A stretch of 64,000 nucleotides of DNA from Megamerina dolium (lineage: Eukaryota > Arthropoda > Insecta > Diptera > Megamerinidae). The notes under the pieces were generated by a model. That model saw only the letters and a list, made by a program, of their open reading frames with translations. It was not told the origin of the DNA and ran no database searches. The position numbers were made by a program, and so were the translations under genes. Location: the NCBI GenBank assembly GCA_963854835.1, contig OY978529.1:42590055-42654054 (forward strand), written 5' to 3'. The first letter of the stretch is position 1. Every line of letters begins with the position of its first letter. Positions 11,330-24,290 of the stretch are shown piece after piece.

Positions 11330-13110
11330 TGTCTATCATTATCATTGTCGGCTGGACATTCCAGGTCGGATCTTCGTCTGCTGTAGTATTAGTCTCCAAT
11401 TTTCACGGTCCCGAGCCGGCGATCTCCACGCTTGTATACCCAGGGAGTTGGCGTCGTCATAGACTTCATCTAACCATCTCAGGCGTGGATGCTTCTTTAT
11501 TCTTCTCGTGTAGCATTTTCCAAGTAGAATTTGTTGTGGTGGGTAGGAATTGTCAGCTCTCAAGACGTGATCTACCCATCTGAGTTTGTTAATCTTTATG
11601 ATAGTGGCGATCGAAGAGTGTGCTTATAATTACTGTAGCTCATCGTTGTATCCGAAAATTCTCCGCAGAATTTTCCTCTGAAAAACCAGCAGCCTCTGCT
11701 TATTTGCATTATTGACGACCCATAATTCACTTCCGTATACCAGGCAGGGTATTATTAGCGTCCGGTATAGGGAAACCTTAGTGCTCCGTTCAAACAGGCG
11801 AATCTTGAGGTGGTTACATAGGGAGAAATAGCAACGATTTGCTGACAGTATTCTTTGGCTGATTTCGGATGACAGGTTATTGTTGTTGTTGTTGATATTA
11901 ATTCCAAGATATTTAAAGTCACTGACAACATCGAAATTATACGAACCTATTGCGAGATTGGCACCAACCTTTTTCCTGATAGAGTCCGATGTCATTGAGA
12001 CGAATACCTTAGTTTTAGTTTCGTTTATTAGCAGCCGGACGTTTTTAGCAGCAGCTTTTATACCCTTGAAGGCTTCTTTAAAGCTTGTTAGAGAGGTCGC
12101 GATAATATTGGACGGATTTGAATAAAATGGTCTCCTTCGTGATGACTGCAGATTCACTAATGGCTTTTTCTAGGACAAAGTTGAAAAGTAGACACGATAG
12201 TCCATCGGCTTCCCTCAGTCCATTCAGTGTGGTAAACTCCTTTGATAGGTCGTTTTGGATTCTTACCACATTCACGACATTGGATATAGTAGCTCGAGTT
12301 AGAGGAATTAACTTATCGAGGATTGAAAATTCTACCATTGCTGAGAACAACTGTTCTCTGATAAAGCTATCGCATGTGGCCTTGAACGAATATTTGATCA
12401 ATTGTTAATCGTCCCTCTTGGAAACCTGCTTGGTAGCTTCCTCTTGGGTGTTTCGCGTACGCTTTCTGTCTGAGGCTGTTAAGATGTCTTCTCTAAATCG
12501 TAGTTAACAAAGTTATAGGCCTGTAATTCTCACAAAGCAAAGAGTCGCCTTTTTTATGCTCTGGGCAAATGATGCCGACTTCCGATATTTTTGGCAAGCA
12601 TTCGCGCTCCCAAGCTTTGCGCATTAGCTGGAAGATGATGCGAAGCGTATCCTGGCTTAGGTGTTTCAGCAGTTCCGGCGTAATTTCGTCCAGGCTGCAG
12701 GCTTTGTTATTTTTTAGCAAATGAACTACTTTCTCAAATTCTTCGAAGGTTAGATCATCTATCTGCTCCTGATTTGCTACCTGAGACTCCCTGGCTTGAA
12801 CGTTTGCAGCGTTCTTATTTAGTGTCAAAATGTGTAACCTGTCTTCCCAGTATTTTGCTCTTTTTTGTCAGTAGGGTACCATCTTTATCTTTGCACTAGA
12901 AGGTTTTCGGGAAAACCCGTCTGTCGTTATTGATGTTTTAATAAAAACTTCGGACATCGTTTCGCTCCGCTGGGGTCTGTCGGTGTTCGAATTTAGCTTT
13001 GATGAAGTCTCTCTTTTTCCGTCTATGTAGTTTCTTATCCTCTCGTCTTAGGATCTCATCAGTTTCTAACGACTGTCTTGTTTCATTTCATCGAACCAAC
13101 TATGATTTTC
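11330..13110 (-). mobile_element. Degraded non-LTR retrotransposon (LINE-B), reverse transcriptase part
   Basis: Minus-strand frames read in order from 13110 to 11342. A pre-RT linker (KKRDFIKAKFEHRQTPAERN) is followed by FEEFEKVVHLLKNNKACSLDEITPELLK and NYRPITLL, which is RT palm/fingers sequence. Next come ACDSFIREQL (a remnant of the first catalytic block), LNGLREADGLSCLLFN, and thumb and C-terminal sequence (FKYLGI, LVYGSELWVV, FQRKILRRIFG, RWLDEVYDDANSLGIQAWR). The YxDD catalytic box is missing because of a deletion near 12080-12120, and several frameshifts split the frame. No endonuclease domain is present, so the copy is 5'-truncated at about 13110. The C-terminal organisation suggests an RTE-like lineage, but I cannot assign the clade firmly. 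It is inactive. Confidence 0.85.
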
Positions 13111-14439
13111 TATCGCTTTTGGTGTTAGTTATTATAGCTCTAGCTATTCTATTCTATATTGCCTATAACAAAACAAAATATAAGGTGTTTATATTTATTT
13201 TGATTCCAATTTGACTCTTAACCTCTTAATAATTTGACATCCATAAAGCTATAATTTAAGAAAATGTGAACTTGAAAAAATCCCTCAAAGTATCTACCAC
13301 TAAATAATTCCTTTGCATTTAATTTACCTTCCTCTAATATCATCCATTCACCACTCCATTTTTCGTATAAAAATGTTATTATTGTTAAAGAAAGAAAATT
13401 TGAAAACGATATCGGAAGTACAAATTCAACACCCACCAAACACTTGGCATATTTCCTCTTTAACGCATTGAAAATGGATAATTGTAGAAATGATTGTAAA
13501 ATTAGACGCGTGCTAATGCTTAAACACACCACACACCACAATATGACACTGGCACGCACATGCCACATGGTAATACTATAGTAATGTATGATCCCTTTTT
13601 GCATCCCCTTTACGTTTTTCTTTTTTTTTTTTTTTGTTAATACCCAATATAGGAAATGCATCATTACTCAAGCGTAGAAATGTTTAAATGTGAAATTCGT
13701 ATGAGTGTTTGTCAGTAGATGGTGCAACAAAGTGTAATAAAATGCCAAAATTCGTTGTACATATACAAAATTGTAGTAGCCCAGTGCATGAAAAGGCGTT
13801 AAGCTATCAGCTCTAAATGGGTAGAATTGTATGGATGAACATACTTGTATACTCACTATTTTTGTTATTATTGTATTGTTGGTATTATTTCGATATAGTG
13901 AAATGTCATATGTATGATCTGCTGTTTTTAGAAATTTTAATTTCAAAAAGTTTTCAAATCGTTCAAAATAACTTTAACTTTAACTTGAGAAATATAATTT
14001 TCAAGTCTTCAAGACTTTTCAATAACCAATACAAATTTTTTTATTGGAAATCGTTAAAAAATTAAAATGCAACCCTGCATCTGTGCAGGGTTGCACAGAT
14101 ACCTGTCAAAAGTAAGAACAAAAACTTGAATAAATTTTGGTTTAAAATAATAAGCTTATATTTTTGAAAACCTAATGTCAATTGAAACGTAAAATTCATT
14201 TTTCCATTGCGATTGATTGAAATACTATTGATTTTATTTGTTGCTCTGAGTTGACGTACGCAAATTCAACCGTGTCAAGTGCAAATTATTTGAAATTAAA
14301 CTTTATTTATGAAAATAGCTAAAAATCACTTTCATGAATACATAAAATTTGTTGAAATAGACAAATTTAAAATTGGATTTTCATAGAATACTCACCTATA
14401 AAAATTTATTATCGAGTGAATACTGTAATAATATTTATA
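13111..14439. other. Non-coding intron stretch
   Basis: AT-rich. Open frames at 13218-13664 and 13668-13946 (minus) are not recognisable and contain homopolymer runs. The only structured item is the inverted repeat at 14068-14095. Confidence 0.5.
14068..14095. repeat. 12-bp inverted repeat, possible hAT-like ends
   Basis: TGCAACCCTGCA (14068-14079) pairs perfectly with 14084-14095. Read another way, CAACCCTG and CAGGGTTG stand back to back around the 8 bases CATCTGTG. CAGGGTTGC-type termini and 8-bp duplications are typical of hAT transposons. No transposase is nearby, so this would be a MITE end or a footprint. Confidence 0.45.
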
Positions 14440-15200
14440 TCCTATACTCCAAGAGTTCAGGGTATTTTGAATTTGTGATTTTTTTTGTAACATCTACAAG
14501 AAATGACAGATATATAAAATTATATATATTATTAAATAGAATCACGATTTAAGTCGATGTAGCCATGTCTGCCTGTCTGTGTGTCTGTTTTGGACGATAA
14601 CTCCTATAATTATAGAGGAATTGAGCTGAAAATTGGCAGATATAATTATTTTCATCAACGAACTAACGAGTTTGTGAATGGTCGAAATCGGATGAAAACC
14701 ACGCCTTCACCTCATACAAAAGTCTATTGTGGAATGTATGATTTTACACTTTTCGTACGAAAATATGCATATACATTTGATAAATGACGTAGTCCTTGTC
14801 ACAGAAGATATATATTTGATAATGGGCGTAACTGGATGAAAACCACGCCTACCTCTCATACAAAAGTTTATTGTAGAATGTGTGTTTTCACTTTTTTTGC
14901 TCGAAAAAAATATATAAGTTTTCAGTCTGACATTCGGTTCATATGATTATATTTACTTACTAAAAGATATTTTCGAAAATGGACTTAATCGAATAAAAAT
15001 CATGACTACCTGCCGAATACAAATAAATGGTTCCGAAGGTATGTTTTAACATTTTCCGCACAAAAATATGAAAATATCAAGCTGAAAATTGGTACATTCA
15101 ATTAAATTTGCTAATAAATAAACTAGTTTAAAAATGGATATAAAAATCACGCTTATCTCTCATATAAAAGTTGATTTTTCTATTTTCGAAAAAATGTTGC
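14440..15200 (+). repeat. ~150-bp tandem repeat array S2 with head sequence
   Basis: Four units are anchored near 14714, 14859, 15020 and 15162 (about 148-bp period), sharing 'gatgaaaaccacgcctacctctcatacaaaag' type blocks, 'gagctgaaaattgg' and 'atgattat' with S1 and S3. The region before the first unit (14443-14515) contains ctatactccaagagttcaggg and 'tttgtaacat', homologous to the S1 head at 5701-5765. A 'gtctgcctgtctgtgtgtctg' tract precedes unit 1. S1 and S2 therefore have the same layout: head plus tandem body. Confidence 0.8.
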
Positions 15201-18032
15201 TCTATCTATTACAATGTAAGGTAGCTAAGCTTAGGTGGGTAGTATATAAACGTGGTAAATTTTCCAAATTTTGTCAATAATAAACCTATTTCAACATTCT
15301 CCAATACAACTGTAGCTACAACATTTGTCACGTTTACATAATACGATGGGCATTCAGTCAATCGCGTTAAATGGAAAAATGTTACGAATACGCTGCATGT
15401 GCAACCCTTAAAAACATAATAATAAAATGAAAAAAAAAAAAAAGAAAATAAAAAATTATTACAAAAGGGACGCCTTATTTATGACACGCGTGGGCTACTT
15501 TCGTTTAACTCTTGATTTAAGTATAAGTCTCCATTGGATGGCAGTGTGTCGTCTTTATGACTTTTATATGTATGTACGACTACAAGTATGTATGTATCAA
15601 CTTTTGAGTATATACATATATGTTATACAATGCATTCGAATATGTTGTACAATATATGAGTATGCATTTGAGTACGATTCGTTGTCATTAGCTCAATAAG
15701 TTGTAAAAGTTGTCGCACTCATTCCAATCATCATACATATGTACGTACTATACATATACAAGTGCATGTGTCATCGTACATATTTCGATGAAGGGATAAA
15801 AATAGCGATAAGCATAGAAGCAAAAAAAAAAACCACTCTCTTTCCTTGACATATGTATATGCGTTAATGCTACCATACGATTATTGTCGTTTGTGACTTT
15901 TTGATTTATGACCACAATAATTGTTATATGCATTATTGCTGTTGTATATTGGTTATTCTTTCTACTCCTTGTTTAATTTCCTTAATTTTTTTTTGGATTT
16001 GCATTTTTATTGTATCATTTTATTAACTATTTCACGCTTCGTTGCATTTTTTCTTTTCAATTTTCTAATTGGCAATAAGATTTACGATAAAGGTCATACC
16101 ATTGATTTTTGGGAAATTTTAATATTGAACTATGTAAAAGCTTCAAAAATAGCTCTGTGTGAGAAATATTAATTTACATAAGTGTGTACAATGAAGCCAA
16201 GATTCTTCAGCAGTTCGAATATCAGCTATTGATATGTATATTGTTCACAAGAAAAAAAGAAATTTATTTTCCAACCTTTAAGATTTATATCTTCTTCCGT
16301 ATGAGATTTTCTCATCTTTGTCAACCAACTGTTCTAACGTTATTATTTCACTGTTGTCCACTTAAATACGTGCTTGTTATATGATAGATTATTTCACATT
16401 TGGCTGGTTTTTTTTTTTTTTTTTTTTTTTTTTGTGTAAAGAGTTACTATCAACCACACATTTTATAGAAAACTTAAATACGTCCACCCACAGCATTTAT
16501 TGCAATATTTTCTTATATACGATAACACAGCAAATAAATAAAAGAATACATTTTTCATACTTTCAACTTTCACAGTGTTTGGTTGCAACCCCAATGTCAG
16601 TTTGTTTTTATTTATATATTTTTCAACACTAACTAAGATGCTGTTTCTGTTACTTTGTTATTGCAGAAAGACAGCTGAATGCAAAAGTCTTCCCCTTTCG
16701 TTAGTTTTCTTTTAGGTTTTTTTCTTTTTTTTTTTTTTTTGGTTGCCTACTGCAGCAAATACATTTAAAGGGTGTTTTAGAGAAATTTTTGTATCTAATT
16801 TTGAATCTGATTTTGGAAATAAATTTTGATGCGAAACATACTTAAATGCCATCATGAACCTGAACAAGTCTTAGCATATTGAAAAATTCAGATTAATAGT
16901 CTGTATATAAATGAACACCCTTTACATACTCGTTAGTCAGCATATGAGTAGCATAAAAACAATACTTACTACAATATACGAGTAATACTACATATAAGTG
17001 TACTATGGGTATTTTGTATCGTTCATCAAATGAAGCCAACTTTTCGGCGCGTGTACACTTTAAAAGATAAATTATATACAATAATGTTTATATGATATTT
17101 TTTGTTTTTATTTGTATGATATAAGTTATAATAAGTTTTTTTTTTTTTGTTTGTTTTGTTTTTATTTTAAACGATGTGCAATTTATCATTTTCATTGCAA
17201 AGAAAAGTGGGAGCATAAATTCAACAAGATTCATTTAAATCAGAGATATTTCAGTAAGGATCATTGTAAACGAACATTATGATTAGTTTATTATTGTAAA
17301 ATATTCTTTAAAATATATTTTTGGAATGTATTAAGCGATTAGAAACCTCATCTGTGGGTCTTTTTAGATTTCCCAAGAGAAATCTATTCTTAAACTCTTT
17401 GAGAGGAGACAAAGTGAATTAATACGTTTAGAAATCGATAGAATTACGAGTTAGATAATACCACTAATTTTATAAATTAATTTTTATCTATTTAATTTCA
17501 TTGACAATGTACTCAATATTCAATGCATGATTACTCTCAATTACATATTACAAATGGCATCTGGATCAGCTATTATTTATTATTTCCTTTCCATTTTGTA
17601 TTTAGCTCTTTCAATACGTTCATATTTCTTATTCCCAATTGTAATTTTAGAATGGCAATTACTTATGCTTTATAATAGCTTTGTATCTATTTAGACATAT
17701 AATGAAATGCAATTATATTTATTGCATATTGTAAGTAAGTATAATATTTTATAAAAGTTTTCTAACACAAATAATTTCTATGTTGTACAGATAATCACCT
17801 GGGACTTACATAAATACCCCATCTGTTGTTATTATGTATATATATGAGAATATATTTTTCATTCACATTGTTATTATTTGCAATATTTTGTTTTAGTTGT
17901 TGTTGCTGCTTTGTTGTTTTCAACATTGTCATAGACAGATAGTTAGTTTTTATATACAAATAGCTCTATTATGGATAGATGTGTATTAGCATTGCTGGCA
18001 TAGTTATTATAAGTTGATAAATATGCAGGAAG

Positions 18033-18033
<1 letters not shown>
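15201..18033. other. Non-coding intron stretch
   Basis: AT-rich sequence with poly-T runs (for example 16409-16433 and 16725-16740) and TATGTA-type repeats. A pyrimidine-rich acceptor-like site ends in ttattgcag at 16667, but the following sequence has stops in all frames within a short distance. No gene is seen. Confidence 0.5.

Positions 18034-18063
<30 letters not shown>
18034..18063. repeat. (AAT)n microsatellite
   Basis: About ten AAT/TAA units, followed by degenerate copies to about 18085. Confidence 0.9.
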
Positions 18064-18691
18064 GTAATGGTGATAATAATAAAAACATTTATAGTATTAA
18101 AATAAATATATAAAACACTACAATAATAATGCAAATGTTGCAATAAAATTATAACATATTTTTAGGTCAAGTCGAGAAAATTTACTCGTTGATGTCGATC
18201 TTTGCCTTCTGTAAAATCTATTTTAGATGGGGAATAGGAGAAATATTTTGCTGACTTTCAATTTTATAATTAAATTAAACTCTTTCGGTAAAAATGTAGG
18301 ATAAAATCTGTCAATATAAATTTGTTGACGAGACGGTAGGCTTATAAAAAAATTCCACAACAAGAAAAGAATCGTTCAATAGATTCAAAGACATCGGATA
18401 AAAAATGTGAGCTCCATATAAAATCGAAAATGCATTCCAAATTAGATCCAAAAATTGCCAATGAAACAATCGAGATTTTGAAGGATCGCTGAAATGTGTG
18501 GGACTCTTAGGAATTGGCACATGTTGAGCATGTCTAAAAGTGAACTAAAAGAAATCCTTCAAACAATTCCACTATCAGTATTAGGAATTGCATAGTTGCA
18601 ATCATCATCGGATTACATTATCCGATTATATGAAAACGGGGAGGAATCATTCTTTAGTCAATTTCCCTACCAGTTTTTTTAAAAATTTTAT

Positions 18692-19035
18692 GTGACAATT
18701 ATAGGTCCTGAAGGTTCCTTTGGCCCAGCTTCTTTTCCAATACTGTTGTGCATGATGAATTTAAGAAATTTTATAAGGGATCCACTTATATTAGTCGGTC
18801 CAGAATGTAGGTAGTACCATTGTGACATCACTTTTTCTGAGCTTTGACACAGAGCACTTTTAGATGCTTTTTCATGGTAAATTGTTACTGCCGGAAGAAT
18901 TTGCCAATTGCTTGCCGACTTGTGAGTACCATTCGAAAAAAAAAACCTTTTTCGATATTAAAGTTGTGCTCAGCTGAGGATCTCATGACCTACAGATCAG
19001 AAGGACAACGCAATGACCCACTGACCCATGGCACT
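18692..19035 (-). mobile_element. tRNA-derived SINE, copy 1
   Basis: On the minus strand from 19035 it reads as a tRNA-like head (TGGGTCAGTGGGTCA resembles an A box; the B box is degenerate, GGTCATGAGATCC), then the family body: 'gtcggcaagcaattggcaaattcttccggcagtaacaattt', 'aaagctcagaaaaagtgatgtcac', 'ccgactaatataagtgg', and a 3' end 'acaacagtattggaaaagaagctgggccaaagg'. It matches the copies at 23982 and 57425 over nearly the whole length (about 340 bp). The copy is mutated and non-functional. Confidence 0.75.
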
Positions 19036-19243
19036 TTGCAAATATTGTAAATTAGTCTAAGGAATCTGTTTTTCAGTGATCTAATTAACAATCGTTTAGT
19101 TTCGGTTCTTATTTTATCTTGAAGACATTTGAATGATTTTCTTGCGAATTTGAACCTCTAAGGAAACAAATCATGATGATGATATTTGAAAAGAGTATAG
19201 ATTAAGATAAGAATTACAAGATTTATCGTTTAATCCAGCAATC

Positions 19244-19580
19244 TGATTAATCAAAATATTATTAAATATTTTCAAACAAAATAATTTATTCGAATAATCA
19301 TGATTTAGATTACAAAAAATTGACATTATTCGATTAATCAGAATCTTGTTTAATTACAAGAAAATTATTCGAATTTAATTTGGAAAGGAAATTTTAAAAA
19401 CAAAGAAAAACTAAAAGTGAAAAATTACCGCCTAGATTAATCAAAATTCTGATTAATCGAATAATTTGTCTTTTCATTAATCAAAATGTAAAATATTCAT
19501 AAAATTGTTTAATTACAATTTATGTTAATCAAACTATTATATTGAATGTTTAAACTTACTGTAATAATTAATTAATCAGA
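19244..19580. promoter_or_regulatory. Cluster of TTAATC / GATTAATC palindromes
   Basis: At least six TTAATC elements lie in about 330 bp, four of them in the palindrome GATTAATC (19245-19252, 19332-19339, 19435-19442, 19451-19458), several as ATTCGATTAATCAGAAT-like blocks. TAATC is the core of K50 homeodomain sites. An AT-rich repeat of unknown origin would explain them equally well. Confidence 0.35.
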
Positions 19581-22500
19581 ATTTAAGTTAAACCTAGATG
19601 AAAGGATTTATAAAACAGCCTGCGTACAATGTTGTTCAATATCAATTTGTTTTTCTTTTACGAATAGATAAGTTTCTAGCAATAAATTCAAAGCCGTCGG
19701 AACAAAATTCCTTGTAGTAATTATAATACTCAAAATATCGTATAGGTTGCAATTCTCAGATAGTTTAATAATATTTACAATACAGTGAAGAGAAATGAAA
19801 ACTGCTTTCGAGGTCACTGAGTTTAGATCTTGAATAGTCGTTTAAAAATATTAAGTTTTCTCCGAATTTAACTAAAAAACTACAATTTACATTATTGATC
19901 CACTTAATGTTCGTGCGAAGCTCTTAGTAGACAAATAAGTCAATTGGTTACGATGGTGATTTATATTTTAACCAATTAAAATGAAAGGGGTCAAAACGTT
20001 ATTCAACGTCATTCAAACTACTCTCACTCGGAGTTTCGAGTTATGATGATGTTATTAAATCTTTAAAATGTCAGTAAGAGATTATTTTTTGGCGAAAAGT
20101 TATATTAGATTCGACAGACTGCTTCAGCGCCGCAAAAGTTTGACCTTGTATATTATTCAAGCTATATTTTGGGGCCTAAATTAGAGACAACATTAGAAGG
20201 AACATACTATTATGAATCAATTCTAAATGGCAAAACACTAATGCTATAGCTTTTGGTGCGGTTTTTTTTTCAGTTTTGCTTCAGTATTAACTTAATCATC
20301 TAAGAAACAATAGTATTTTTAACCTTTTGGGCATTGTATATATAATGAAGATAATAAGGAAAATATGCGCCTCTAGCAAGGCAATCGGTAAATGCAAAAC
20401 AAAAAGTAAATAGACAAAGAAATATAATTCGTAACCTAATGTAAATGGACGAATGGAATTGTTGTTTGCAAAGACAAAATAGAATAATGCATGGCATATT
20501 GAATTTATAACGTGTATATTTGTGAGCAGAATAATCGTAAACAAAATATCTACTGGCTATTAATAATGTCAATAAAATCAATATACGGATGTGTATGTTC
20601 TTCATATTCTCATACCCTGACATCCCCCTCAAACGCATATAAATTAAACAATGACGTTGTCAGTATTACTACCGTAGGCTTACCAAAAAACGAACCTAAC
20701 CTTAAGAAGGAGCATTGCATGAAATGCTGTCACACGTACCATATATTGTACAATATGTAAGTATACTATACCATAGGTTGCCAATCTGCTAGAGGCACAA
20801 CAAAAAAAAAAACATAGAAAAAAAAAATCACATAAAAAAGCCAAACGTTGTGAAATTAATAACCTGGATTTTGTTGTTACAAAAAAATACAGAATTTTTT
20901 TCGTTGTTAACATAGCATTTTGGTTGACATAGGGTTGGAGTTTGGAGATTGCTTGGTTGGTTATTTCATTCATTTTGGGATGGTGGAGTGATGTGAAAAG
21001 GCAGCCAAGAGGATTTATTTGTTGGAAATAAATATTAGCGAACAAAACATGTATTTGTTGCACTGTTGGAATGGGTGAGTTGGCATAGTTCAGATGTACA
21101 AACATATGCGTTCTATGCGAAAAGTCTATAGCAATTTTTTTTTTTTATTTCGGCTTTACCTATATCCATAGCTTATAGGTTATGTATATTCGAACTTAAG
21201 CAAATACATAGTCTCATAGTAGTACCATTCACAATCATTTTTATTATTTTCTTCATGTGGGTGAGGGTGATAGCTAAGCAATGGTGGTGTAATTTTAATG
21301 GTTTGTTATACAGAGTACACTTAGTTATTGTAAGTCAGTCACATACGCACAAATTCCCATAATTGATTTTGTATTACATGGCAAAAAAATAAAAACTGTT
21401 CGTGTCTCATTATTATTATGTGTGCGAGTATTGTTGTCATCGATATTCGATATTATCCTTGTTATTGCTGTTGTATGACAAACGTATAAATCTCCACACA
21501 CTGGATGCATCGCATTTATTTTGTTTTGATATATAAACTTTATGTGCCCCACATAAAGGTACAAGCATGAATGGATAAAGAATATCACAAATAGGTTATG
21601 AATTTGATATGATTGAAAAAAGAAAAAAATGCTATAATAAACATTATAGCAAAACCATAAAATAATTTGTAAGGTGATTAAGAAGAAGTATTTTTGGGTT
21701 GCGGGTTTGGATGGTTTCGTTCTCTAATAACATCAAAAATTTTAAACGTCACGGCATTTTATTATGAAAATAATTTCCAATTTTGTGAATCAAAATGATT
21801 TTTCGACAGTAAAATTAGTTGAATGTTTCTATTCGTTTTAAATTTTTAGACAATTTTTTATCTGAAAATGAAATGAGACGCACTTAGATTGCTTTGAAAA
21901 TTTACCGAACTGCAAATCAAGGTTAAGAAAAAAGATTCGAAAAACACCCTCGAAACATCCACTAAAAGTCATTGCAATATCAATTATAATACTCCTTACA
22001 CGTGAGAATCACTTTGAAAAATGTTGAAAATCATCAAAAAGCCTTTAACTGTTTCAGCACTCATCAAATTCAAATAAAAGTATCAAGTTTAAAATTCACA
22101 AAACGAAAAAAAAAAAAGACAAGTGAGAACGAATTTAAACAAATCTATGTGTTTTTGCCACCACCACCAACTCTTTGTATATTTATTGTTTACTTTCTTT
22201 CGAGTATCTGAGTATTTAAATAGAAAAGTATGCAAAGGGTGGATTTATATTATTTATGCCTACCTTTTAGCCTTGTATATTAGTTCACGTGTCATCTTTG
22301 AATATACATTACCACGTGTCTATATTATTATATGTATGAGTGCACCCCTTTTTCATTATATTTATCATAAATAGTTCTACTTACCCCTTTTCGTTTATAT
22401 GTATTTTCATAAGATAAAAAGTTAATTGGAAATTAATGTTAAATATAATCTAAATGATGTGAGCGGAATGTATTAGATTTGTGTTGGAACATGAAAATTT

Positions 22501-22865
22501 TTCGAAATTTTTGTATAACATTTTTTTAGAGCACTTCAACCTTATTATTTTATATTTTTAAAGGTAATTTCAATGATTTTCTGAAAGATTATCAAAAGAG
22601 GACCTCTAGACTGAACGGTTCTAGGGTTAAAAACCTATAAATTTGTTCAGTAGTCAACTGCACTTGGCCTCGTCAAGATCAAGAGTCCTACGTCAAAGGT
22701 ATTGGTAGTGATTTTTTCGAATGAATGTCAAAAAAGTATGTGAATTGAACGTTTCAAAAGTTCAAATCCCTCGAATATATTTTACAGTCACTTGGCTTAA
22801 CCAAGAGCTCTATACGATCGATTTAAAATCATGAATAAAATCACCTCATAACTCGAAACTTACTG
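19581..22865. other. Non-coding intron stretch
   Basis: AT-rich, with an 8-bp hairpin GCTATAAT/ATTATAGC at 21631-21650 and many A/T runs. Open frames at 20296-20638 and 20680-21105 (minus) are hydrophobic low complexity with no recognised domain. AAG|GTAATT near 22560 is a weak splice-like site only. Confidence 0.5.
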
Positions 22866-23930
22866 CTTACTTACTTACTTATGTCTCCACTACAACCGAA
22901 AATCGATCAAGGCCGAATGTAGCATGCTTCGCCAACTATACCTGTTCTTCGTTAACTGGCGCTAGTTAAAAGTACCTGGTCTTTTCACCGAAGCTTGGGT
23001 CTTCCTCTTCTACGTCGTCCTCAAGCGTTTTCCGAATATAACACTATCTTTGCTGGAGTAGCTGGAGCGTGTTTTTCCATTCGTTCGACATGACCTAACC
23101 AGCGTAGACGCTGAATTGTAATGAGCTTTCTATGTTGGTGTCATCATACAGCTTATACAGCTACTGTTTGTACCTTATTCGAGACTCGGCGCCAACGCAA
23201 ATAGTTCCAAAGCTCTTGCCTACGACTTTTCTCTCAACAACTCCTAGCATTCTCTCAACTGAGATGGAAATTGTCCAAGCTTCGACGTCATATGTAAGCA
23301 CAAGCAAGATGAGAGACTTGTAGAGTGTGGTTTTCGTTTATCGAGAGAGGGCTCGACTCCTCCAAAGTAGCATCTGGAGAGTGATTCTTTGCAATATCTC
23401 CAGGCTGACGTCATTACTGGTGTAAATGCTGGTTCCAAGATAGATAAAATCTCGCACTACATCAAAAGCATTGCTATCAACTATGACGTGCTGTCCAAGA
23501 TGCCGGGACTCTTTGGTTGTTCACGTAAGACCCATTCGACTCAACTTTTTTCTTCCATCTCTGAGAATGCTGCACTGACTGGTCGGTCGCGTGTTCATGC
23601 TGATTATGTGAATATCATCGGCATACGATGACAGCGTAACACTTTTGTTGAAGATAGTACCATTATATCGTAGATCAGTAGCTCGTATTATTTTCTTCAT
23701 AATAAGAATAAAGAAGTCGCACGGTAACGAATCACCTTTCCTCAAAACACCGTTCAGTATTAAACGGTGGTGAGAAGTCCTTTCCAATTTTCACCGCACA
23801 AAGCGAGCTGTGTTGTGCAATTCTGCTGGGTATAGTAAGCTTTGCAGGAATACCGAACTCAGAGTCTGAGTCTCAGACATTGTTGTCTAGTTAGAGGTAA
23901 TACCTTACCAGGGTGTCAAAATCGGCTTTA
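22866..23930 (-). mobile_element. LINE-A copy 1, RT fragment with (TAAG)n 3' tail
   Basis: Minus-strand frames contain CAVKIGKD, an ancestral LRxGDSLxCDFF block (here with KGDSLPCDFF), EKIIRA-like sequence, NGTIFNKSVTLSSYADDIHIIS with an intact YADD box (about 23605-23630), then thumb sequence in several broken frames. The element ends in a (TAAG)4-type tail on the minus strand (22866-22881). The same tail ends the copies at 27790 and 50905, defining one family. Stops and frameshifts are frequent; no endonuclease domain is seen. Short tandem-repeat tails instead of poly(A) fit RTE-like elements (inference). Confidence 0.8.
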
Positions 23931-23981
23931 TTATTAACAAAGGTGGTGTGTGTCGATCTATAATGTCGATTATAGTACGAA

Positions 23982-24290
23982 GTCGTGGATCAGTGGTTAG
24001 TGCGTTGGCATTCTGATCTGTAGGTCGTGGGTTCAATCCCAGACTAAAGCATAACAAAATTTAACAACAAAGTAACAATTTGTCAAAAATGCTTCTTAAA
24101 AAAGTTCTTGTGACAAACTAAAGTTGAAGTGATGTCACAAGGGTTTTGCCGTTCGGAACCGGCTAATATAAGTAGGTCCCTTCTAATGCTGTCAAAATTG
24201 AACACGCACAACAGTATTGGAAGAGAAGCTCGGTGGTATCACAATGGGCTTTTCAGGACTAAATGTGTCCTTTCAGAGAGAGGGTAGCCA
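23982..24290 (+). mobile_element. tRNA-derived SINE, copy 2 (best-preserved head)
   Basis: The head GTCGTGGATCAGTGGTTAG (23982-24000) contains an A-box-like TGGATCAGTGGT, and GGTTCAATCCC (24030-24040) is a near-consensus pol III B box; spacing (about 45 bp) fits a tRNA. The body follows: 'aagtgatgtcacaagggttttgccgttcggaaccggctaatataagtaggtccctt', then 'cacgcacaacagtattggaagagaagctcgg' and 'ggactaaatgtgtcc'. It lies on the opposite strand to the adjacent LINE-A copy 1. Confidence 0.82.

Noticed and set aside
16640..16667. Acceptor-like tttctgttactttgttattgcag as exon start or ratchet site
   Set aside because: It is followed by AAAGAC, not GT, and by early stops in all frames.
20296..21105. 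Hydrophobic minus-strand frames resembling membrane proteins
   Set aside because: T/A-rich DNA produces Phe/Ile/Leu-rich translations; the frames overlap each other and lack any conserved motif.
24030..24040. tRNA gene at the GGTTCAATCCC B box
   Set aside because: The acceptor stem is not complementary and the sequence continues into a repeated SINE body, so it is a SINE head rather than a functional tRNA.
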